The notes under the pieces were generated by a model that saw only the letters and a program-made list of their open reading frames with translations, did no database searches and was not told the origin of the DNA. Source: Taibaiella sp. (GTDB taxonomy: Bacteria > Bacteroidota > Bacteroidia > Chitinophagales > Chitinophagaceae). Taken from it: a stretch of DNA of 64,000 bases. Below, in pieces: positions 19,509 to 27,273 of this stretch (its first letter is position 1; the number at the start of each line of letters is the position of its first letter). Position numbers and translations under genes: made by a program. The DNA lies in NCBI GenBank assembly GCA_013815385.1, contig JACDGL010000002.1:62001-126000 (forward strand), in the 5' to 3' direction.

Positions 19509-19778
19509 CAATGCCGAGGGCTGGTTTATCTGGTTAATATACTTTTGCTTATAGATTCCTAATGCTATTCGACCTAATGTAAAAGGATCGTCCTTATACG
19601 AAATCTTCCCATCTCTAGTGGTAAAGCATTTTTATGCCCATTTTCTCTTTGGCTAGTCATTTTCTTGCTGCAATACCTCTATTCTTTGATCTGATGCTGC
19701 TATTCCTGCATTTACACCATGCTCCGCAGGCTTACCTCAGTTTTTCAATAATATTTACACTCCATCCAATTTAACGTG
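19509..19778. other. 270-bp gap inside the glycan cluster
   Basis: No convincing open reading frame on either strand, and I see no clear TAnnTTTG box or hairpin terminator. It is the only sizeable break between 1 and 24.9 kb, and it separates the AT-rich block (19.8-24.9 kb) from the overlapping glycosyltransferase block. It may hold a promoter for the downstream block that does not match the consensus, or mark a junction where the right-hand genes were joined to the locus. Confidence 0.5.
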
Positions 19779-20891
19779 CTAAACTGTGAGATTTGACGAA
19801 TTAATTATCTTTAAATTACACCTGAAAACATCCAGCAAACTATCGAAACATTTCTTAGTTGTGTATCTTTCCCTAATTACGTTTATAGCATTTTCCTTAA
19901 ATTTTTCCCTTAAATCGTCATTCTCTATAAGTAGTTTTAAATTGTTATACCACTCTTCCCTATTATTGACTAGATAACCATTAACCCCATTATTAATTAT
20001 TTCCTTATTATCCCCAATATTTTGAGCTATAATAGCACATTTACCACTCATATATACTTTTACTTTCAATGCGCCCCTCATTATTGAATCCTCATTATTA
20101 AACAAAGGAAAAATAGCAATATCCATTTTCCGAATTTCATCAATCATCATTTTTTGATCATAGGTTGGTAATGAAGTATAACGAACATTTTCAAATCTTG
20201 GTATTTTACCAGATGCGCCAACAATTCTTAATTCAATATTTTTATATTCTGAAAAAAGTCTTTCTAACTCTTCATATATATAATACAACGAATCTACAGT
20301 GCCGTCAGATCCAATCCATCCAATAATTAATTTCTCCTTTTCATTGAGCTGTTGATTATTTTCTTCAAATAATTCAAATTGAGGTGAATCAGGAACGATA
20401 TACGAATTAGGATTTTTATTTACACAATAGTTAAAAAGGAATTTGTTTTCACAAATAACTCCTAGTGACATTTCTAATCTCTTATTAAAATTTATATAAT
20501 AACCGTTATTTGTAAATGATGGAAGCCATAAAGCATCATTTACATCAATTAAAATATTCTTATTAACGCTATAAAGCGATTCATGAAAAGAAAATGAAGG
20601 TATTCTGGTTAAATATATTAGATGATGATGTTTAACCTTTTTCAAGATGCACTTTTCTCTTATAGAATTATATTTTTTTGCTACTATCCTTAAGGGGGAT
20701 GATATCAGATACTTGATTTTATATTTAGAAACTTTGCGCTGTAAATTTGAAAAAAACGGGCTTCTCAATGAATAAATATCAAAGTTGTATTCAGTATCGC
20801 CAAAATATTTCTCATACTGAACAGCTCTAACCATTGCCGTTAAGTTATTAACTGTACACTCAACTATGATACTTATCTTCTTTTTTTTCAT
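19779..20891 (-). CDS. Glycosyltransferase-like protein, GT4 superfamily, AT-rich
   Basis: 370 residues, ATG at 20889-20891. The C-terminal half has GT-B landmarks: LIIGWIGSDGTVDSLYYI (about 187-204), a LRIVGASG strand, then DIAIFPLFNNEDSIMRGALKVKVYMSGKCAII, in which the usual E-x7-E is replaced by a variant arrangement with a conserved Lys pair, as in some teichoic-acid and capsule GT4 enzymes. The gene is strikingly AT-rich: two lines that I counted by eye have 22% and 28% GC, against about 37-50% in the glycosyltransferase genes to its left. This suggests recent acquisition. It stands alone, 267 nt or more from the next gene on its 3' side and 49 nt from the aminotransferase on its 5' side. 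Confidence 0.72.
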   Translation of the reverse strand: MKKKKISIIVECTVNNLTAMVRAVQYEKYFGDTEYNFDIYSLRSPFFSNLQRKVSKYKIKYLISSPLRIVAKKYNSIREKCILKKVKHHHLIYLTRIPSFSFHESLYSVNKNILIDVNDALWLPSFTNNGYYINFNKRLEMSLGVICENKFLFNYCVNKNPNSYIVPDSPQFELFEENNQQLNEKEKLIIGWIGSDGTVDSLYYIYEELERLFSEYKNIELRIVGASGKIPRFENVRYTSLPTYDQKMMIDEIRKMDIAIFPLFNNEDSIMRGALKVKVYMSGKCAIIAQNIGDNKEIINNGVNGYLVNNREEWYNNLKLLIENDDLREKFKENAINVIRERYTTKKCFDSLLDVFRCNLKIINSSNLTV

Positions 20892-20940
20892 GCTAATATC
20901 TGACCCCTATTTTACTCTGATAAGTAGATATGGAGAAATA

Positions 20941-22095
20941 CTACCACCCTGTTTTAATTACATCACAAACTCTTTTTGCATCTTCTCCGCTCATTCTTGT
21001 ATGTAGGGGAAGTACTAAATAGTTGTCTTCTATCATATCCATATTAGGCAGGTTATGCCTTCTCTTACCAAATATTGAATAACGATCATTTCTATAATGA
21101 ACCTGCGCGGATTCAATATTATAGTCCCTTAGCTTGGATTGCAATGCCAACCTGTTTTCAACATATATAGTACATATCCATGCGGCATGTTCTCTATCAG
21201 TACAGTTGGTACCTATTAACTTTACATCATTAAACCCAACTAGATTTTCATTGTAAACCTTTAAAATATTTTGACGATGAGAGAGAATTTCGTCAAACTC
21301 CTCAAGTGCAGTTAGTCCAAGTGAGGCACCAATATCTGTCATTTGATATTTATACCCCACCTCATAAATATCATTCTCCCAAATACCACCTTGTTTAGCA
21401 GACCTATCTATGCCAAACCATCTTAATCGTTTTGATTTCTCCAAAAGGTTTTTGTTTTTAAAAGTCAACAACCCACCATCACCGGTAGTAATATGCTTTA
21501 TAGCTTGAAAGGAGTACATAGTAAAGTCGGATATTTCACCAATACTTTTCCCCTTATATTTAGCACCCAGTGCATGCGCTGCATCTTCAATAACAGGAAT
21601 ATTGTATTCGTCCGCTATCGCCTTTAGCTCGTCCATATCACAGGGCAACCCTCCATAATGAACACACACGATGGCCTTAGTCTTTTCATTTATGAGTTCT
21701 TTAACGTGAGCAACACTTATGTTCATAGTTTCAGCATCAATATCAGCAAAAATTATTTTGACGCCCATATATAGAAATGGTATATTAGTGGCCGTACATG
21801 TAAATACAGGCACGATTACTTCATCGCCTTCTTTTAATTCCGCTAATAAATATGCCAGGTGCAAAGCATCGGTACCTGAACCTACAGCTATACTGGGGTT
21901 GCCATTGGCAAACTTTGAGGAAAATTTTTGCTCAAACATATCCACCTTAGGGCCTTGACCTATCCACCTGGAATTGAGCGTATTAGTTACCTCATTAATA
22001 CCATTTTTAGGTATGTGCGGGTGAAAAAGGACTACATTATTTTCTCCCTTTTCCATTAATGGAAATTCATTCTGGGCACTACTTCTATTTTTCAT
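20941..22095 (-). CDS. DegT/DnrJ/EryC1/StrS-family sugar aminotransferase
   Basis: 384 residues, the usual family size. PLP-binding landmarks are present: SGTDALHLA near residues 73-81, EDAAHA at 170-175 with the Asp that contacts the pyridine nitrogen, and the Schiff-base lysine in FQAIKHITTGDGG (K200). The family transaminates nucleotide-linked 3- or 4-keto sugars using glutamate. Its presence together with the Gfo/Idh/MocA oxidoreductase at 25161-26207 fits synthesis of an amino-deoxy sugar, although no sugar 4,6-dehydratase is visible in the window. MEKGENNVV at residue 14 is an alternative start. Confidence 0.88.
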   Translation of the reverse strand: MKNRSSAQNEFPLMEKGENNVVLFHPHIPKNGINEVTNTLNSRWIGQGPKVDMFEQKFSSKFANGNPSIAVGSGTDALHLAYLLAELKEGDEVIVPVFTCTATNIPFLYMGVKIIFADIDAETMNISVAHVKELINEKTKAIVCVHYGGLPCDMDELKAIADEYNIPVIEDAAHALGAKYKGKSIGEISDFTMYSFQAIKHITTGDGGLLTFKNKNLLEKSKRLRWFGIDRSAKQGGIWENDIYEVGYKYQMTDIGASLGLTALEEFDEILSHRQNILKVYNENLVGFNDVKLIGTNCTDREHAAWICTIYVENRLALQSKLRDYNIESAQVHYRNDRYSIFGKRRHNLPNMDMIEDNYLVLPLHTRMSGEDAKRVCDVIKTGW

Positions 22096-22108
22096 GTTTA
22101 TTATTTGT

Positions 22109-22738
22109 TTATTTTTTTACAATTATTCTTGAATCACTATGAGGTCTGTTGTGTGATGCTGAGTTAGACATCTCTACAACTTTAAAACCAATATTAACTA
22201 GTTGTAATTCTATAAAATCTAATGACCAGCCAAATTTATAGGGTAGGTGCACTTCTCTGTTTTTTAATTGTATTGTATCAAAAGCATAAAAACGCCTTAT
22301 AGATTCGATATACTCTGCTTCATTCTTGCTATCTAATAATAATTGGGAGCATTTTTTTACATCTGGAAATTCAATTTCCAGAAGGCCGCCATCTTCAAGC
22401 ATATTATAAATGTCATTAAAAAAATCTTTAGCCTGCCATAACGTAAAATACCCTATAACATGGGAAAGTAAAATTTCGCTTACAGAATTTTTTTTTATAA
22501 ACTTTTTAATTCCCAGTACATCTGTATGTAGATCAGCCTTGACATTGTAATTGTTATCAACATTTATCCACTTTTCCTTATATTCATTGCCGCTACCCAG
22601 ATGTAACTTTATTTTATTATGCGGTTGGAAAGAAAAAATTAAACGTACAAACGGGCTGGATATTCTTCTTCCAAAAGAAAACCAGTCTTTTGTAAGCTTT
22701 TTTTTAGCTATGTATAATTTCTCTTTAATGCTACTCAT
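22109..22738 (-). CDS. Small SAM-dependent methyltransferase-like protein
   Basis: 209 residues. KIKLHLGSGNEYKEKWINVD (about 43-62) is the SAM-binding motif I of the class I fold as seen in the short methyltransferase-11-type proteins of polysaccharide loci, followed by ILLSHVIGYF (motif II region) and MLEDGGLLEIEFPDV (motif III region). Such proteins are usually assumed to methylate sugars, but many are uncharacterised and some lack activity. Its start overlaps the Wzt-like gene stop by ATGA (22735-22738), so translation of exporter and methyltransferase is coupled; capping of the chain end before export would fit, as in other ABC-dependent O-antigen systems. Confidence 0.72.
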   Translation of the reverse strand: MSSIKEKLYIAKKKLTKDWFSFGRRISSPFVRLIFSFQPHNKIKLHLGSGNEYKEKWINVDNNYNVKADLHTDVLGIKKFIKKNSVSEILLSHVIGYFTLWQAKDFFNDIYNMLEDGGLLEIEFPDVKKCSQLLLDSKNEAEYIESIRRFYAFDTIQLKNREVHLPYKFGWSLDFIELQLVNIGFKVVEMSNSASHNRPHSDSRIIVKK

Positions 22739-23997
22739 TGTTTATTAATCTCCCATTTTAATTTAGGCCTTATAATACCTTTCCATTCACCTAAATAAGC
22801 AATTTCTCTTCCTTCAGGATTATCATGCAACTGAAAAGCTAAAACATGGCGAAGCTGATATAAAAGAGCGAGATTCCCGTCTAAAACCGCAAAATTAATT
22901 ACATAATTACCGTTGTTTAATAAATTACTACTTATAGCAACCCGTGTAGTATAAATGCCGGTACTGAATTCAGTCATAGGCGTACAAGAGTTAAAAATCA
23001 TTAAACCTTCCAGGTTATATAATTGTACATCAAGAACAAATTGACCAGAACTTAAAAAATCATTAGTTACACTTAAATAAATACTACTATTTACGTCAAA
23101 GAGGCCTTGGGGATGATCATTAACTAATTCTATCGATTTAGTTTTTACGGCACCTTTTTGTTTTTCAATTTCCTCTTCATTAAACACTCTTTTAGTTACA
23201 TCTGTAACATTTTCTTGCAGATACCTATTTATAACATCTTTAGTGCTACCCCCGTATTCGAACAAGCCATTACTCAGAAAAATTGCTTTGTTGCAAAGCG
23301 ATTCAACTGCTGTCATATTATGACTTACGAAAAGCACAGTTCTTCCTTCTTTCTGACTAATATCTTGCATTTTACCTAAGCATCTTTTCTGAAAAGCGGC
23401 ATCACCAACAGCAAGGACTTCATCTAACAATAATATCTCCGCTTCTAGAAAAGCAGCAACAGCAAACGCTAACCTAACGGTCATACCCGAAGAATAACGC
23501 TTAACAGGTGTATTAATATATCTTGCTATTCCTGCAAAATCAATAATATCGTCAAACTTTCTTTTTATTTCGGCTTTGCGCATACCTAATATTGCGCCAT
23601 TCAGATACACGTTTTCCTTGCCTGTCAAGTCTGGATGAAACCCAGTACCTACCTCAAGTAAACTAGCTATCCTACCTTTTATTTTAATCTCGCCTGTGGT
23701 GGGTGCTGTAACTCTAGAAAGAATCTTTAACAAAGTTGATTTACCGGCCCCATTCTTTCCTATTATTCCAAGCACTTCTCCCTGTTTTACTTCAAAATTT
23801 ATATCCTTTAGGCTCCATACAAATTCAGAACTTCCTTTTACGCTACGGTCATTTATCTCGCCGATTCTTTTATTTGGGTTCTCTTTACCACGTATTCCTG
23901 CCCACCAGCTATTAATATCTCTGGCCAATGTACCTGTTCCTATTTCACCAAGACGATATAGCTTCCCTAAATTATTTACTTCTATTACATTTCCCAT
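22735..23997 (-). CDS. wzt: Polysaccharide ABC exporter ATP-binding subunit with C-terminal glycan-binding domain
   Basis: 420 residues. The ATPase domain has Walker A GKNGAGKST (80-88), signature YSSGM (168-172), Walker B ILLLDEV (188-194) and the switch His in SHNMTA (H226). Residues from about 270 to 415 form a separate beta-rich domain matching the position of the Wzt C-terminal carbohydrate-binding domain, which in characterised systems recognises a capped chain end. It pairs with the permease encoded 9 nt upstream. Together they would export a completed lipid-linked polysaccharide across the inner membrane. Confidence 0.9.
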   Translation of the reverse strand: MGNVIEVNNLGKLYRLGEIGTGTLARDINSWWAGIRGKENPNKRIGEINDRSVKGSSEFVWSLKDINFEVKQGEVLGIIGKNGAGKSTLLKILSRVTAPTTGEIKIKGRIASLLEVGTGFHPDLTGKENVYLNGAILGMRKAEIKRKFDDIIDFAGIARYINTPVKRYSSGMTVRLAFAVAAFLEAEILLLDEVLAVGDAAFQKRCLGKMQDISQKEGRTVLFVSHNMTAVESLCNKAIFLSNGLFEYGGSTKDVINRYLQENVTDVTKRVFNEEEIEKQKGAVKTKSIELVNDHPQGLFDVNSSIYLSVTNDFLSSGQFVLDVQLYNLEGLMIFNSCTPMTEFSTGIYTTRVAISSNLLNNGNYVINFAVLDGNLALLYQLRHVLAFQLHDNPEGREIAYLGEWKGIIRPKLKWEINKQ

Positions 23998-24006
23998 CTT
24001 TATCTT

Positions 24007-24861
24007 TTATACATTATCCATAAATTTTTTCTCTACTTTATTAAATATTAATATGCCCGCTAAGAGAAAAACAATAGAAACAATGCAGCTTTTCACTAAA
24101 GCCTCAGGCAAATAACTTCCCTTACCTAAAAAACTATATTTGAATGTTTCAATAATTGCTGTCATAGGATTTAACTCCATTATCCATCTCCTTTTAGGAG
24201 AGATAGTGGATAAGGGATAAATAATAGGTGTAGCATACATTAATAACTGCACGCCAAATGTGATCAAAAAACGTAGATCTCTATATTTCGTTGTCAGCGC
24301 AGATATTATCATCCCCAAACCAAGCCCCAATATACCCATAATGATAATAAGCACTGGCAATAGCAGCAACGTACTATTTGGATGTATATTGAAGCCCGAC
24401 CAGGCATAATACATATATACCACTAGGAAAAGGATCATTTGGACGCCAAACTTTAATAGATTAGATATTACTACTGATATGGGCACAACCAGGCGTGGGA
24501 AATATACTTTACCGAAAATATTAGCGTTTTTTATAAATGTATCTGAAGTGCTAATAAGGCAATCTGAAAAATAGTTCCAGAGTGTAATTCCAGATAAATA
24601 GAATAATGTACGCGGAATACCGTCTGTGGGGATTTTAGCGATATTGCCAAATACCACTGTAAACATTAACGTAGTAAGTATGGGCTGAATAAAAAACCAC
24701 AGTGGTCCTAATATTGTTTGTTTATATACAGTAGAAAAATCCCTTTTTACAAACATTAATACAAGATCCCGGTTCATCCACAACTCTTTAACTTTAAACT
24801 CTAAAATCAAAGACTTCGGTTTTATAATCAAATCCCAGTGTTCTTGTGCGTGATCACTCAT
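24007..24861 (-). CDS. wzm: Polysaccharide ABC exporter permease subunit (ABC-2 type)
   Basis: 284 residues with six hydrophobic helices and the N-terminal amphipathic segment KELWMNRDLVLMFVKRDFSTVYKQT that precedes helix 1 in Wzm/TagG-type permeases, then TILGPLWFFIQPI. NPMTAIIETFKYSFLG near residue 225-240 is the typical segment before the last helices. Partner ATPase is the next gene. It is the first gene of the exporter block, with about 300 nt of non-coding sequence upstream. Confidence 0.9.
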   Translation of the reverse strand: MSDHAQEHWDLIIKPKSLILEFKVKELWMNRDLVLMFVKRDFSTVYKQTILGPLWFFIQPILTTLMFTVVFGNIAKIPTDGIPRTLFYLSGITLWNYFSDCLISTSDTFIKNANIFGKVYFPRLVVPISVVISNLLKFGVQMILFLVVYMYYAWSGFNIHPNSTLLLLPVLIIIMGILGLGLGMIISALTTKYRDLRFLITFGVQLLMYATPIIYPLSTISPKRRWIMELNPMTAIIETFKYSFLGKGSYLPEALVKSCIVSIVFLLAGILIFNKVEKKFMDNV

Positions 24862-25160
24862 GCTTTCTTAATTTAATTATAGATTCTAAAAATTATTTTA
24901 TCAGGAAAATTTACCAGTGCTATCATACCCTTTTTCTGGTACCTTACTTTCTTAACAAATATATTATGTTCTTATGTACGCCATATTTCTTTTGATCTTG
25001 AAGTGATACTATTTCAGTTATTAAACTCATTTTAAAACCTGGTCTAAAAACGCTTACACGATCAGTTTCGTATGCACTTAATAATTGACAGTTTAAACTA
25101 CTTTCCGCGTTCTGAGCGATTAGTAATTATAGATCTATTGTATTTAGCTGTCAAATAATG
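24862..25160. other. Intergenic region between the exporter genes and the Gfo/Idh gene
   Basis: 299 nt without a credible gene. On the minus strand a TATATTTG box (24956-24963 on the plus strand as CAAATATA) could be the -7 element for the exporter operon, but I find no TTG at the expected upstream distance, so it is weak. AGTTTAAACT at 25090-25099 is a 10-bp palindrome, and TTGACAG (25085-25091) pairs with CTGTCAA (25148-25154). These could form a long-loop hairpin downstream of the oxidoreductase gene. Confidence 0.35.
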
Positions 25161-26207
25161 TTATGCAAGGGTCCGTTTTTTCGCTTTCATTGCGCCATCC
25201 TTGCATTGGTATATTCTTTCTATTATATCTACCACTTTCATTCCTTCCAGCGCATTAGTAGTTATCGTAGTGTTGCCTCTTAGCACTGCCACTACATTTT
25301 CTATAATGTAATGATGGTTGGCGGCAGACCCTTTATACGCACCATAATCATTACCAGGATTAGTGGGTGCCAGTGCGGGCATTGTGTAGTCTTTAATATG
25401 GCAGTATTCCACCTTATCCATATATTGTCCGCCTATTTTCACACTGCCATTTTCACCTATTATTGTCATGCTGCTCTCCAGGTTCTTATCCCATATTGAT
25501 GTTGAATAGGATAACGAACCCATTCCACCGTTCACAAAATCAAAGCTCACAAAGCCGCTGTCTTCAAAATCAGTGGTATCAGCATGATTATTATCTGCAA
25601 ATTTTGCCTGTATATTATTTATGTCGCCGAACAGCCAGTAAAGTATATCTATAAAATGGGAGAATTGGGTATATAGTGTCCCACCGTCCAGTTCCTGCGT
25701 ACCATGCCAGCTTCCCTCTTTATAATATCGCTCATCACGGTTCCAATAGCAGTTTAGCTGCACTATATATACCTTTCCCAGTATGCCGCTTTCTATTACT
25801 TCCTTTATCCATTCAGATGGTGGCGAGAATCTGTTTTGCATTACAGCAAATACATGCTTGTGTACATGCAGCGATTTATGTATTACCCGTTCTGCATCTG
25901 CTTTATTTAATGCTACAGGTTTTTCTACTACTACATGTTTCTTTGCTTCCAGGCATTGTAGAGCCTGCCTTGCATGGTAGCCATTTGGGGTAGCTATATT
26001 CACCACTTCTATATCAGTATGCGCTGCAAGCATTGCATCCAACGATTGATAAAACGGCACATCATAATTAGTTATATTCAGGTCTTCTGCATTTTTCACA
26101 TCTGCCAGTGCTACCAGTTCCGCATCTTCATTACGACTTATCATTTCTGCATGCCGCTTACCAATATGGCCACAACCCACAACCGCAAATTTTATTTTCT
26201 TACTCAT
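25161..26207 (-). CDS. Gfo/Idh/MocA-family oxidoreductase
   Basis: 348 residues. The N-terminal Rossmann motif is VVGCGHIGKRH (G11-x-G13-x-x-G16) and the family hallmark EKP is at 95-97, supplying the Lys near the nicotinamide. The C-terminal alpha/beta domain is complete. Family members oxidise or reduce sugars, inositols or nucleotide-sugar carboxylates; in glycan loci WbpB/WlbA-type members make 3-keto nucleotide sugars used by a DegT aminotransferase. That pairing is available here (20941-22095) but not proven. It follows the winged-helix regulator gene by 11 nt and probably shares its transcript. Confidence 0.87.
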   Translation of the reverse strand: MSKKIKFAVVGCGHIGKRHAEMISRNEDAELVALADVKNAEDLNITNYDVPFYQSLDAMLAAHTDIEVVNIATPNGYHARQALQCLEAKKHVVVEKPVALNKADAERVIHKSLHVHKHVFAVMQNRFSPPSEWIKEVIESGILGKVYIVQLNCYWNRDERYYKEGSWHGTQELDGGTLYTQFSHFIDILYWLFGDINNIQAKFADNNHADTTDFEDSGFVSFDFVNGGMGSLSYSTSIWDKNLESSMTIIGENGSVKIGGQYMDKVEYCHIKDYTMPALAPTNPGNDYGAYKGSAANHHYIIENVVAVLRGNTTITTNALEGMKVVDIIERIYQCKDGAMKAKKRTLA

Positions 26208-26218
26208 AATAAATCACT

Positions 26219-26758
26219 TTATTCAAATGCGTTTGTTTTATCCCAAAGCAGCAGGTACTTATCAGGTGCATTGTTTTCATGCTGCCATTCTTCTTGTGAA
26301 TATATTAAATACCTTATTTTTCTGGATACGAGGCCTTCTGCTTTTGATATCAGGCTGTGCAGGTATTCTTTATCAAGCGCTCCTATAAATACAAGGTCTA
26401 TGATACCGGTGTCTTTCCCTCTCGCATAGTCGCCTATCAGGTATAGCTGCTCTAGTTGCCCCATCCGGCCTATTACTGTTTCTATTATCCTATCTATGCC
26501 AATATATTTCAGAATTATTTTCTGTAAGTCGCTAAATAAGGGGTGTTGGTTATTAGCCTTATATACCTTTTTATTTCCCTGTGTTTCTGTTACCAGCATT
26601 CCTGCTCCTTCAAATCTGTTAAGCTCTACGCGTATGGCATTAGTACTTTCATTAAATTCCTCAGCCAGTCCGCGCAGGTATGCTGTACTGCGTGGATTAA
26701 CGAAGAATTTAAGTAAAAGCTTAATCCTTGTACGTGATGATATTAATGTTTCAAGCAT
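26219..26758 (-). CDS. Winged-helix regulator with nucleotidyltransferase-like C-terminal domain
   Basis: I place the start at the ATG at 26756-26758 (MLETLISSRTRIKLL, 179 aa); a longer reading from 26806 adds 16 residues unlike the family. Residues 5-75 form a winged helix (LRGLAEEFNESTNAIRVELN is the recognition part). The second half has LIGDYARGKDTG, which resembles the GSYARG loop of MNT-type nucleotidyltransferases, but only a single Asp follows (IIDLVF) where active enzymes have two, so it is probably a sensory or inactive domain. Such proteins commonly sit at the head of Bacteroidota surface-glycan loci. A perfect palindrome lies beside its likely promoter, suggesting autoregulation. 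Confidence 0.75.
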   Translation of the reverse strand: MLETLISSRTRIKLLLKFFVNPRSTAYLRGLAEEFNESTNAIRVELNRFEGAGMLVTETQGNKKVYKANNQHPLFSDLQKIILKYIGIDRIIETVIGRMGQLEQLYLIGDYARGKDTGIIDLVFIGALDKEYLHSLISKAEGLVSRKIRYLIYSQEEWQHENNAPDKYLLLWDKTNAFE

Positions 26759-26834
26759 TGATAAACGCTCTACAGAGTGGGGGTAGAAATTACACGGCTT
26801 CGCCACCGTGAGTCACACTCATCTATTCAATAAC

Positions 26835-26870
26835 GAGTAATTTAATTACTCAATAATGAACGCAAAATTA
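26835..26870 (-). promoter_or_regulatory. Promoter -7 box and palindromic operator for the winged-helix gene
   Basis: On the minus strand TAATTTTG (plus 26863-26870) matches the TAnnTTTG -7 element of Bacteroidota. Just downstream in the transcription direction is the perfect palindrome GAGTAATTTAATTACTC (26835-26851, 8-bp arms around one base), which would cover the start-site region. I see no clear -33 TTG. A repressor bound there would block the promoter; the winged-helix protein itself is the obvious candidate. Confidence 0.5.
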
Positions 26871-26906
26871 GGTAATAAGATGTAAAAACCTAATAACAGT
26901 TTAGGT
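26867..26906. repeat. Cluster of three TTAGGT half-sites
   Basis: ATTAGGT (26867-26873), its inverse ACCTAAT (26888-26894) and TTTAGGT (26900-26906) lie in alternating orientation upstream of and overlapping the -7 box of the winged-helix gene. The first pair forms a perfect 7-bp inverted repeat and the second pair a 6-bp one (ACCTAA/TTAGGT). This could be an additional protein-binding region. Confidence 0.4.
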
Positions 26907-27052
26907 ATTTTAATTCCTATAATGTAATATTAAGCTATTTAGTTAAAGGTCTAGCTTATTGCATACAATTAATAATAATGTAGATATCTTAATTTGGAAC
27001 GCAGGTCTTGACGCTCATGTATTGCAACTATAATCCATCTATATGAATCTTC

Positions 27053-27151
27053 TCCTCAAATTTCCATTTTATAATAGAAGTGCGAACTGAAGTTCGGGTA
27101 AAATCCTTGCCCGCAAATTATATTAAATTTACTTGAATGGAAATTTCAGGA
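27053..27151. repeat. 99-bp element with terminal inverted repeats and nested stems
   Basis: The ends are 16-bp inverted repeats with one mismatch (27053-27068 and 27136-27151; perfect core AAATTTCCATT / AATGGAAATTT). Inside are nested pairs TATAAT (27070-27075) with ATTATA (27117-27122) and GCG (27082-27084) with CGC (27112-27114), plus hairpins CGAACT-GA-AGTTCG (27083-27096) and GGGTAA/TTGCCC (27096-27101 / 27107-27112). It may be a MITE-like element, a structured RNA or a binding region. Confidence 0.45.
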
Positions 27152-27229
27152 AGTTTGAATGGATAGTAGAATCCCTCATTTAAACTTTAGTTTGGGAATA
27201 TTGACTTTAAATACCCCAACCCAAATTAC

Positions 27230-27237
27230 TACCTTTG
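27230..27237 (+). promoter_or_regulatory. Promoter -7 box (TACCTTTG) for the 2-oxoacid oxidoreductase gene
   Basis: TACCTTTG, followed by CAT, is an excellent match to the Bacteroidota TAnnTTTG element and lies 36 nt before the ATG. The nearest upstream TTG is at 27201-27203, a 26-nt spacing, which is longer than the usual 17-23. Upstream lie two AACTnnAGTT palindromes (27085-27094 and 27183-27192). Confidence 0.6.
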
Positions 27238-27273
27238 CATATCATTTAATAAATATTTGTTATAGATCATCGT

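Noticed and set aside
24956-24963. TATATTTG box as the promoter of the Wzm/Wzt operon
   Set aside because: No -33 partner at a normal distance; kept only as a weak note in the intergenic entry.
25974-26429. 151-codon plus-strand frame across the Gfo/Idh and winged-helix genes
   Set aside because: Antisense to both genes and without a recognisable domain.
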